Source: an uncultured Burkholderiales bacterium
GTDB taxonomy: Bacteria > Pseudomonadota > Gammaproteobacteria > Burkholderiales > Burkholderiaceae_E
Reading direction: 5' to 3'
DNA length: 9,321 nucleotides
Assembly (NCBI GenBank): GCA_903923345.1
Contig: CAIXXI010000229.1
Location: forward strand, 1 to 9,321
Of this stretch, positions 1-5,850 are shown piece by piece (positions within the stretch are counted from its first letter, which is position 1; each line of letters starts with the position of its first letter). A program made the position numbers and the translations under genes. The notes under the pieces were generated by a model, which was given only the letters and a program-made list of their open reading frames with translations, was not told where the DNA came from and searched no databases.

Positions 1-1248
1 CCCTTTGGGGAACGGATCGGGCTTGATCAGTTCCGGCGACTCCGACACCACCTTGAACGTGGCGTCCGGCAGGCCCATGGCGATGCGCGACTTGCTCCAC
101 AGGTGGTGGTTCTTGTCGAGCTTCACGTAGCCCTCGGGCGCGGTCTTGAGTTCGATGCCGGTCTCGGAAGCAGCCACCACCTTGTCCACATCGAAGCTGC
201 CAGCCTTCTCGACCGCAGCCTTCCACAGCCAGGGGCCCAGGTAGCCGGCCTGGGTCACATCGCCGATCACCGCACTGGCGCCATACTTGGCCTTGAAGGC
301 GGCCACGAACTTCTTGTTGTTCTCGTTGTCCAGCGACTGGAAGTACTTCATCGACGAGTAGAAGCCCGCGAAGTTCTCGCCGCCCACGCCGGTCATTTCG
401 TCCTCGGTCACGGCCAGGGTCACCAGCAGTTGCTTGTCGCCGGTGATGCCTGCGGCCTTCAAGGCCTTGTAGAAGGCCACGTTCGAGCCCCCCACCACGG
501 CGGCAAAGATGCAGTCCGGCTTTTGCACCTTGATCTTGTTCATCAGCGAGCCGAAGTTGGTGCTGCCCAGCGGGTAGTACTCTTCGCCCACGACCTTGCC
601 CTTCTGGAAGTTCTCGATGTGCTTGCGCGCGATCTTCATCGAGGTGCGCGGCCAGATGTAGTCGGAGCCGATCAGGAAGAAGCTCTTGGCTTTCTTCTCC
701 TTCTGCGCCCAGTCCAGGCCATACAGAATCTGCTGGGTGGCTTCCTGGCCGGTGTAGAACACGTTCTTGGATTGCTCCAGGCCTTCATAGAAAGTCGGGT
801 AGTAGAGCAAGCCGTTTTCTTTTTCAAACACCGGCAGCACGGCTTTGCGCGAGGCTGAGGTCCAGCACCCGAAGACAGCGGCGCAGCGGTCGTTGATCAG
901 CAGCTTCTTGGATTTCTCGGCGAAGGTCGGCCAGTCGGAGGCACCGTCTTCCTTGATGACCTTGATCTTGCGGCCCAGGATGCCGCCCATTGCATTGATC
1001 TCGTCGATCGCGAGCTGCTCGGCCTGAATCGAGCCGGTCTCGGAGATGGCCATGGTGCCGGTCGAGGAGTGCAGCTGCCCGACGGTCACTTCGGTATCGG
1101 TGATGGCCAGCTTGGTCGTGTTGACGGCCGAAGTCGGCAGCGCCTGGCCCAGGGCCAGGCCAGGAACGCCCGAGCCGACGGCGGCCAGCGCGGACAGGGA
1201 TTGCAGGGTACGGCGGCGGTTCAGGAAATCGGGGCGATCAGTGCTCAT
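1..1248 (-). CDS. urtA: Urea ABC transporter substrate-binding protein UrtA (3' end cut by window edge)
   Basis: Periplasmic binding protein that would capture urea and deliver it to an UrtBCDE-type ABC importer. The minus frame is open from ATG at 1248 to the window edge, giving 416 residues, close to the usual UrtA length of about 420, so only a few C-terminal residues are missing. Residues 10-36 form a Tat-like signal (NRRRTLQS, a hydrophobic stretch, then ALGQA). The mature part shows UrtA-like motifs: LHSSTGTMAISET near residues 58-70, GCWTSASRK at 127-135, YPTFYEG shortly after, and SDYIWPRTS at 195-203. A Shine-Dalgarno CAGGA (1256-1260) lies 7 nt before the ATG. It is divergent from the sensor kinase operon; urtBCDE would be expected downstream, off the left edge. 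The related short-chain amide binders (AmiC/FmdD group) are the main alternative, but the motifs favour UrtA. The family call is by recognition, not by alignment. Confidence 0.9.
   Translation of the reverse strand, partial: MSTDRPDFLNRRRTLQSLSALAAVGSGVPGLALGQALPTSAVNTTKLAITDTEVTVGQLHSSTGTMAISETGSIQAEQLAIDEINAMGGILGRKIKVIKEDGASDWPTFAEKSKKLLINDRCAAVFGCWTSASRKAVLPVFEKENGLLYYPTFYEGLEQSKNVFYTGQEATQQILYGLDWAQKEKKAKSFFLIGSDYIWPRTSMKIARKHIENFQKGKVVGEEYYPLGSTNFGSLMNKIKVQKPDCIFAAVVGGSNVAFYKALKAAGITGDKQLLVTLAVTEDEMTGVGGENFAGFYSSMKYFQSLDNENNKKFVAAFKAKYGASAVIGDVTQAGYLGPWLWKAAVEKAGSFDVDKVVAASETGIELKTAPEGYVKLDKNHHLWSKSRIAMGLPDATFKVVSESPELIKPDPFPKG
1142..1160. repeat. 19-bp perfect palindrome within the urtA signal-peptide codons
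   Basis: GCCTGGCCC-A-GGGCCAGGC: two 9-bp perfect arms around one central base. It covers codons 30-36 of urtA, the end of the signal peptide. In the mRNA it could fold into a very stable GC hairpin. It may simply result from a run of Gly/Leu/Ala/Gln codons in GC-rich DNA. Confidence 0.6.
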
Positions 1249-1345
1249 GGGGCAATCCTGTTCAGAGGAGTTGAAAAGGGTTCTTCGCGGAGCCTGTCTG
1301 CGACTCCGTTGGAAGCACTGTGCCGAGCAGTCGATGCAGCCGAAA

Positions 1346-1361
1346 TACGTCGAATGACGTA
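1346..1361. promoter_or_regulatory. Perfect dyad TACGTC-N4-GACGTA, candidate operator
   Basis: Two 6-bp arms in perfect inverted orientation around GAAT. It lies 98-113 bp before the urtA start codon and about 174 bp before the kinase start. Dyads of this size are typical of dimeric regulators, including LuxR/NarL-type response regulators such as the one encoded at 4929-5837. Assignment to that protein is inference only. Confidence 0.4.
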
Positions 1362-1381
1362 GCGCGACGGTGGTGCTATCT

Positions 1382-1399
1382 GCGCACACATGCGGTGCC
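1382..1399. promoter_or_regulatory. NtrC-like enhancer dyad (GCAC-N7-GTGC)
   Basis: GCAC at 1384-1387 and GGTGC at 1394-1398 reproduce the spacing of the NtrC consensus TGCACC-N5-GGTGCA, matching the core half-sites but not the outermost bases. The centre is about 115 bp upstream of the start site predicted from the sigma-54 promoter, a normal distance for an NtrC enhancer. Confidence 0.45.
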
Positions 1400-1412
1400 T
1401 GAAATCCTGATT

Positions 1413-1430
1413 GCGCACGAATCTGTGCGA
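1413..1430. promoter_or_regulatory. Second GCAC/GTGC dyad, about 31 bp from the first
   Basis: CGCAC (1414-1418) and GTGCG (1425-1429) are perfect inverted arms with a 6-bp spacer, one base shorter than the NtrC consensus spacing. The heptamer TGCGCAC starts at 1412 here and at 1381 in the first dyad, 31 bp away and so on the same helical face. Paired sites about three turns apart are typical of NtrC enhancers, but the short spacer lowers confidence. Confidence 0.35.
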
Positions 1431-1480
1431 TGCCGGGGCAAGGGTCAGGCTGCAGCAACTGATTAGGCCCCCTGAGCACA

Positions 1481-1495
1481 TGGCACGGCGATTGC
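1481..1495 (+). promoter_or_regulatory. Sigma-54 (RpoN) promoter for the sensor kinase operon
   Basis: TGGCACG-GCGA-TTGC matches the -24/-12 consensus TGGCACG-N4-TTGC at every defined base, with exactly 10 bp between the GG (1482-1483) and the GC (1494-1495). Transcription would start near 1506-1508, giving a leader of about 28 nt before the GTG at 1535 that still includes the AGGA at 1519-1522. It implies that expression needs an AAA+ enhancer-binding activator; NtrC is the natural candidate given the urea-uptake context and the upstream dyads. Confidence 0.8.
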
Positions 1496-1534
1496 GACAT
1501 GATCAGGCCGCCTTACGCAGGACCGTGATCTCTC

Positions 1535-4500
1535 GTGACCCAAAGCATCAGCCGACCCCGCCCCGTGCACCGGATCGTGAAGGTGCGGCGCGACTACAAC
1601 CGATGGGTCGCCGACGAAACGCTCGAGGACTACGCGCTTCGGTTTGCGCCACGCGGATTTCGAAAGTGGAGTGCGTTTCGGGTCGCCAACACCGCGTATG
1701 GCGCGGTGTCGTTTCTGGCGCTCGAAGCCATCGGTGCGGCGATCACGCTGAACTACGGCTTCGTCAATGCCGCCTGGGCCATCGCTGCCGTCAGCATCGT
1801 CATCTTCGTGACCGGCCTGCCTATCGCCTATCAGGCGGCCCGCAATGGCCTGGACATGGACCTGCTGGCTCGGGGCGCCGGTTTCGGTTATCTGGGCTCG
1901 ACCCTGACCTCGCTGATCTACGCCAGCTTCACCTTCATCTTTTTCGCCATCGAAGCCGCGATCATGGCCCAGGGGCTGGAGCTGTGGTTCGGTCTACCTC
2001 GCATGGCCGGCTACTTTGTCAGCGCCTTGATTGTCATTCCGCTGGTGACCCATGGCGTCACCCTGATCTCCCGCCTGCAGGTGTGGACCCAGCCGATCTG
2101 GCTGATCCTGCTGCTGATCCCATTCGTTGCGGTGGCAGTGAAGCAGCCGAATGCGCTGGTCGAGTTCACTTCACTCAATGGGCTGAGCACCCATGGCGAC
2201 CACTTCTCCTGGGTGGCCTTCGGTGCCGCAGCGGCGGTTGCGGCATCGCTGATCGCGCAGATCGCCGAACAGGTGGACTTCCTGCGCTTCATGCCCGAAG
2301 CAACCCGACAGAACCGGGTGCGCTGGTGGGCCTCGGTGATCATTGCCGGGCCGGGCTGGATCGTGCTGGGCGCAGCAAAAATGCTGGGCGGCGCGCTGCT
2401 GGCATACCTGGCGCTGCAACAGGAAATCACGCCGGCCCAGGCCCTCGAACCCACGCAGATGTACCTGGCCGGCTTCGCCTATGCGGTGGGCAGCGGCAGC
2501 CTGTCCGTGGCCCTCACCGGATTGTTCGTGATCGTCTCGCAGGTGAAGATCAATGTGACCAACGCCTATGCCGGATCGTTGGCCTGGTCGAATTTCTTTG
2601 CTCGCCTGACCCACAGCCATCCGGGTCGGGTGGTGTGGCTGGGCTTCAATGTGGCCATCGCCCTGCTGTTGATGGTGATGGGCGTGTTCGAAGCGCTGGA
2701 GCGGGTGCTGGCCTTCTATTCGCATCTGGCCGTGGCCTGGGTCGGGGCCATCTTTGGTGATCTGGTGCTGTCCAAGCCGCTTGGGCTGTCGCCGCGCAAC
2801 ATCGAGTTTCGCCGCGCCTATCTGTACGACATCAATCCCGCTGGCTTCGGCGCGATGGCCGCCGGTTCGGTACTGTCGGTCTGCGCCTATTCCGGCCTCT
2901 TCGGTGAGTCGGTCGCGGCCGCATCAACCGCCATCGCCTTGATGGTGTCGATCATCCTGGCCCCGGTGATCGCGGCGGGCACGCGCGGCCAGTGGTTCAT
3001 CGCCCGCGAGCCGGTTGACTTCGGCGCACGTCATCGCAGCCTGCGCTGCTCGGTGTGCCGCAACCGTTATGAATCCGAGGACATGGCGCTGTGCCCTGCT
3101 TATGGCGGGGCGATCTGCTCGCTGTGCTGCACGCTCGATGCGCGCTGCGGGGATCGCTGCAAACCCGATTTTGCCGCTCAGTCGCTCTCTGGCGGGCTGC
3201 TGACCCGGCTGCTGCCGCGCGGCACCCAACCGGGCCAGGTTGAGCGAGTCGGACGTTTCGCGTCCGTGCTGACCATCACCGTTGCGGTCTTCGGTGCCAT
3301 GCTCTGGCTGCTGTACACGCAGGCCTCGCTTGGACTGGCCGCCGGCGGATCGCTCACCGGCATGCAGCTCGACGCCCTGTTCGTAAAACTCGCAGCCAGC
3401 GTCATTCTGGTGGCGTCGGTGGCCAGCTGGTGGTTGGTGCTGGCCAATGAGAGCCGCGAGGTGGCGCAACAGGAGTCGGAGCGGCAAAACCAGTTGCTGC
3501 AGCGGGAGGTGGATGCGCGGCGCCAATCGGACGCTGAACTGGCGGCTGCAAAGGAACTGGCGGAAAGCGCGAATCTCGCCAAAAGCCGCTTTCTGACCGG
3601 CATGAGCCATGAGATGCGCTCGCCGCTGAACACGATCCTGGGCTATTCACAGCTGATGATGCGCGACCGGGGGCTGAACATCGACCAGCGTGCGTCGGTC
3701 GACACCATCCTGCGAAGTGGCGAGCACCTCACCGGATTGGTCGATGGACTGCTCGAGTTGTCGCGCATCGAACGCGGCAAGCTGGTGCTCGAGTCCCGTC
3801 CGATTGCGCTGGGCGAATTCCTGCGCCAGGTGGTGCGCATGTTTCAGCCGCTCACCGAAGCGAAAGGGGTGGGCTTCGAATATCGCATCGAGGGCGAATT
3901 GCCCGACTGGGTCAATGGCGATGCCAAGCGCCTGCGCCAGGTCCTCATCAATCTGCTGAGCAATGCGGTGAAATTCACCGATACCGGATCGGTCACGCTC
4001 AAGGTGCGGCATCAGCGCGAGATCGCCGACATCGAGGTGATCGACACCGGGGTGGGCATCGCACAGGGCGACCTGCAGCGCATCTTCAACCCCTTCGAGC
4101 GCCTGCGCCCGGGCGGCGTGGAAGGCACCGGACTGGGGCTGACGATTTCGCAACTGCTGGTCGAATTGCTGGGCGGGGAGATTCGAGTCAGGAGTACGCC
4201 GGGATTGGGCAGCTGTTTTCAGGTGCGCCTCTATCTGCCAGCCGTTTCGGAGCCGGCGAGCCACCGACAGGCACCGGCGGATGCGATCGTGGGCTACGAA
4301 GGGCCGCGACGCCGGCTCCTGATCGTCGACGATGAACAGGCCCATCGCGGCGTGTTGCGCTTGCTGCTGGCGCCTCTGGGCTTTGAGGTCAACGAGGTGG
4401 GCCTGGGAGCGGATGCGCTGCAGGCGGTCGCACGCACCCGCCCGGACCTGATCCTGCTCGATGTGAATCTGCCCGATCAGACCGGATGGTCCGTGAGCAA

Positions 4501-4936
4501 GGCGATCCGGCAGACCACGGGATCACGCATCGCGATTCTGATGGTGTCCGGCACCATCGATTCGGGCAATGCCGAGCGCGTGCGCGAGCATGATTGCGAC
4601 GGCTTCATCGCCAAGCCCTTCATGCAAGCCGAGCTGCTCGAGGCGGTGGGCCGCAGCCTGGGCCTGCACTGGACGACTCAGGCGCAGACCGGCCCCGTTC
4701 CCGTTACCGATGAGCAGGCCGATGCACTGGCGCCGCCGGCCGAAATGCTGCGTGAGTTGCTGGCCCTGTCGGCCGGCGGCTATCCCAATGCGCTCAGTGC
4801 GCGGCTTGCCGAAATGGCTCAGGAGTCGGCGGCCACTGCTGCCTGGGTGGCTCAACTTGCGCCGCTGCTGGAGTCGAACCCGGCAGCACTCAATGCGGTG
4901 CTGGTCGAGGCCTTGCGGGAGGGTGCGCGTGGCTGA
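1535..4936 (+). CDS. NCS1 transporter-histidine kinase-receiver fusion (hybrid sensor kinase)
   Basis: Inner-membrane hybrid sensor kinase of 1133 residues. Residues about 45-482 form a polytopic membrane domain resembling NCS1 nucleobase/allantoin permeases (CodB-like). The N-terminus has YNRWVADETLEDYALRF at 21-37. An eight-cysteine cluster follows at 505-542, then two further helices (about 576-597 and 617-638) and a charged, probably coiled-coil linker (about 641-680). The kinase core has the phospho-acceptor H692 in MSHEMRSPLN, N-box N806/N810, DTGVGI at 837 and GTGLGL at 864. A receiver domain has acidic pair D932/D933, phospho-acceptor D976, S1005 and K1027. The tail (about 1043-1133) is helical and has only one histidine, H1043, at its very start, so it is not an obvious HPt domain. 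The start is GTG: an in-frame stop at 1526-1528 rules out anything earlier, and AGGA lies 12 nt upstream, rather far. Whether the transporter domain still moves solute or only senses is unknown; a nitrogenous ligand (nucleobase, allantoin or urea) is inferred from family and neighbours. Confidence 0.9.
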   Translation: MTQSISRPRPVHRIVKVRRDYNRWVADETLEDYALRFAPRGFRKWSAFRVANTAYGAVSFLALEAIGAAITLNYGFVNAAWAIAAVSIVIFVTGLPIAYQAARNGLDMDLLARGAGFGYLGSTLTSLIYASFTFIFFAIEAAIMAQGLELWFGLPRMAGYFVSALIVIPLVTHGVTLISRLQVWTQPIWLILLLIPFVAVAVKQPNALVEFTSLNGLSTHGDHFSWVAFGAAAAVAASLIAQIAEQVDFLRFMPEATRQNRVRWWASVIIAGPGWIVLGAAKMLGGALLAYLALQQEITPAQALEPTQMYLAGFAYAVGSGSLSVALTGLFVIVSQVKINVTNAYAGSLAWSNFFARLTHSHPGRVVWLGFNVAIALLLMVMGVFEALERVLAFYSHLAVAWVGAIFGDLVLSKPLGLSPRNIEFRRAYLYDINPAGFGAMAAGSVLSVCAYSGLFGESVAAASTAIALMVSIILAPVIAAGTRGQWFIAREPVDFGARHRSLRCSVCRNRYESEDMALCPAYGGAICSLCCTLDARCGDRCKPDFAAQSLSGGLLTRLLPRGTQPGQVERVGRFASVLTITVAVFGAMLWLLYTQASLGLAAGGSLTGMQLDALFVKLAASVILVASVASWWLVLANESREVAQQESERQNQLLQREVDARRQSDAELAAAKELAESANLAKSRFLTGMSHEMRSPLNTILGYSQLMMRDRGLNIDQRASVDTILRSGEHLTGLVDGLLELSRIERGKLVLESRPIALGEFLRQVVRMFQPLTEAKGVGFEYRIEGELPDWVNGDAKRLRQVLINLLSNAVKFTDTGSVTLKVRHQREIADIEVIDTGVGIAQGDLQRIFNPFERLRPGGVEGTGLGLTISQLLVELLGGEIRVRSTPGLGSCFQVRLYLPAVSEPASHRQAPADAIVGYEGPRRRLLIVDDEQAHRGVLRLLLAPLGFEVNEVGLGADALQAVARTRPDLILLDVNLPDQTGWSVSKAIRQTTGSRIAILMVSGTIDSGNAERVREHDCDGFIAKPFMQAELLEAVGRSLGLHWTTQAQTGPVPVTDEQADALAPPAEMLRELLALSAGGYPNALSARLAEMAQESAATAAWVAQLAPLLESNPAALNAVLVEALREGARG
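4917..4923 (+). promoter_or_regulatory. Shine-Dalgarno that fixes the response regulator start
   Basis: GGGAGGG inside the last codons of the kinase gene. It sits 5-6 nt before GTG 4929. An earlier in-frame GTG at 4923 overlaps this sequence and so is unlikely to be the start. Confidence 0.65.
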
Positions 4937-5837
4937 CCCGATCCAGGCCGGCCTGCTGGAAGTCCTGGTCGTGGACGATCAGGCTGACATCCGGCGACTG
5001 CTTGAGCGCGAACTCACCGAGGCCGGCTTGCTGGTGCGCTGCGCAGACAGCGGCGAGGCTGCGCTCGCAGCGATCCGCGAGCGTCGCCCCGATGCGGTGC
5101 TGCTCGACGTCATCATGGGCGGCATGGACGGCTTCGAAACCTGTCGACAGATTCGCGAATTCGACGAGGGCCTGCCGGTGATCTTCACCACCGGCCTGGA
5201 CGAAACCGGGCACATCGTGCGCGGCTTTGAAGTCGGCGCGACCGACTATGTGGCCAAGCCGGTCTCGGCACCCGAGGTGGTCGCCCGCCTGATGGCGCAT
5301 ACCCGGATCTCCAGGCTGGTTCGAGCCACCCGCGAAGCCGTGGAAGTGCTGGGCGTGCCGCTGATGGCCATGGCGGCGGATCGACTGCTCTGGCTCAACA
5401 CGGCGGCTGCGACACTGCTGTCCAGTTGCCTGCCCGGTGAGTTACTGAGGGAAGATGCGCCAGTGCCCGAGGCATTGCGGGTCGCGCTTGCTGCGCAGGC
5501 AGATGCCCGGACACGTCAGATTCAGGTCGGTGAACAGCGGCTGCAGGTCACGGTGATGAGCGAGCCGGGCGCGGCGGTTTCGGTGGTGTCGTTCACGTTG
5601 GAATCAGCTGAGCCTTCGAGTGCTGCTTCAGCAGCCTGGACGGCGCCTCACCTGACCTCGCGCGAAACCGAGGTGCTGCTGTGGGTGGCGCGGGGCAAGA
5701 CCAATCGGGACATCGCCGAGATCCTGGGCATGAGTCCGCGGACGGTCAACAAACACCTCGAACATGTCTTCGAGAAACTCGGCGTGGAAACCCGCACAGC
5801 GGCGGCTGCCGCCGCACAGCGATTGCGGCTGGCCTGA
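4929..5837 (+). CDS. Receiver-LuxR HTH response regulator, partner of the fused kinase
   Basis: DNA-binding response regulator of 302 residues. The receiver domain (about 11-125) has the acidic pair D16/D17, phospho-acceptor D60 in LLDVIMGGMDG, T87 and K110 in the KP motif, so all signature residues are present. The C-terminus (242-302) is a GerE/LuxR helix-turn-helix with LTSRETEVL, the recognition region MSPRTVNKHL and VFEKLGV. Between them, residues about 126-240 are longer than the linker of typical NarL-family proteins (about 210 residues in total). They contain a stretch (PLMAMAADRLLWLNTAAATLL, then VGEQRLQVTVM and VVSFTLE) that looks like a degenerate PAS fold. The gene overlaps the kinase stop by 8 nt and should be co-transcribed and translationally coupled. 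It probably receives phosphate from the kinase and binds targets such as the urtA control region; both points are inferred. The GTG start is chosen by the preceding GGGAGGG. Confidence 0.9.
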   Translation: MADPIQAGLLEVLVVDDQADIRRLLERELTEAGLLVRCADSGEAALAAIRERRPDAVLLDVIMGGMDGFETCRQIREFDEGLPVIFTTGLDETGHIVRGFEVGATDYVAKPVSAPEVVARLMAHTRISRLVRATREAVEVLGVPLMAMAADRLLWLNTAAATLLSSCLPGELLREDAPVPEALRVALAAQADARTRQIQVGEQRLQVTVMSEPGAAVSVVSFTLESAEPSSAASAAWTAPHLTSRETEVLLWVARGKTNRDIAEILGMSPRTVNKHLEHVFEKLGVETRTAAAAAAQRLRLA

Positions 5838-5850
5838 TCCGCTCAAACCC
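5838..5850. other. 13-bp gap between convergent genes
   Basis: Only 13 bp separate the stop of the response regulator (5835-5837) from the stop of the RND permease (5851-5853 on the minus strand). There is no hairpin followed by a T-run here for either direction, so transcription probably ends inside the opposing gene or by Rho. Confidence 0.6.

Larger units (their letters stand above)
1249..1534. promoter_or_regulatory. Divergent control region between urtA and the sensor kinase gene
   Basis: This 286-bp stretch carries no convincing gene. It separates the starts of two divergent transcription units. It contains, from left to right: the urtA ribosome-binding site (1256-1260), a TACGTC-N4-GACGTA dyad (1346-1361), two GCAC/GTGC dyads that share the heptamer TGCGCAC at 1381-1387 and 1412-1418, a sigma-54 promoter (1481-1495) directed at the kinase gene, and a weak AGGA ribosome-binding site (1519-1522) for the kinase. 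I see no clear sigma-70 promoter for urtA. The best sigma-54-like candidate on the minus strand (1326-1311, GG-N10-CC) breaks the -12 GC and is not called. Confidence 0.8.

Noticed and set aside
103..1027. Plus-strand open frames opposite urtA
   Set aside because: They mirror the well-supported UrtA reading frame and have no independent evidence.
1311..1326. Possible minus-strand sigma-54 promoter for urtA (TCGGCACAGTGCTTCC)
   Set aside because: The -24 half is fair but the -12 GC is replaced by CC and several other bases deviate; the other candidate at 1378-1364 loses the key -24 GG.
1411..2760. 449-codon plus-strand open frame overlapping the sensor kinase
   Set aside because: It is an off-frame reading of the transporter domain codons with Arg/Ala/Gly-rich composition and no recognisable motif; the kinase frame has clear domains throughout.
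4569..4928. Upstream extension of the response regulator frame to an ATG at 4569
   Set aside because: The extra residues are an Arg/Pro/Ser-rich off-frame reading of the kinase tail; the receiver domain begins just after GTG 4929, which has a good Shine-Dalgarno.
4660..4933. HPt phosphotransfer domain in the kinase tail
   Set aside because: The helical tail has no histidine in a position that could serve as the phosphotransfer residue.
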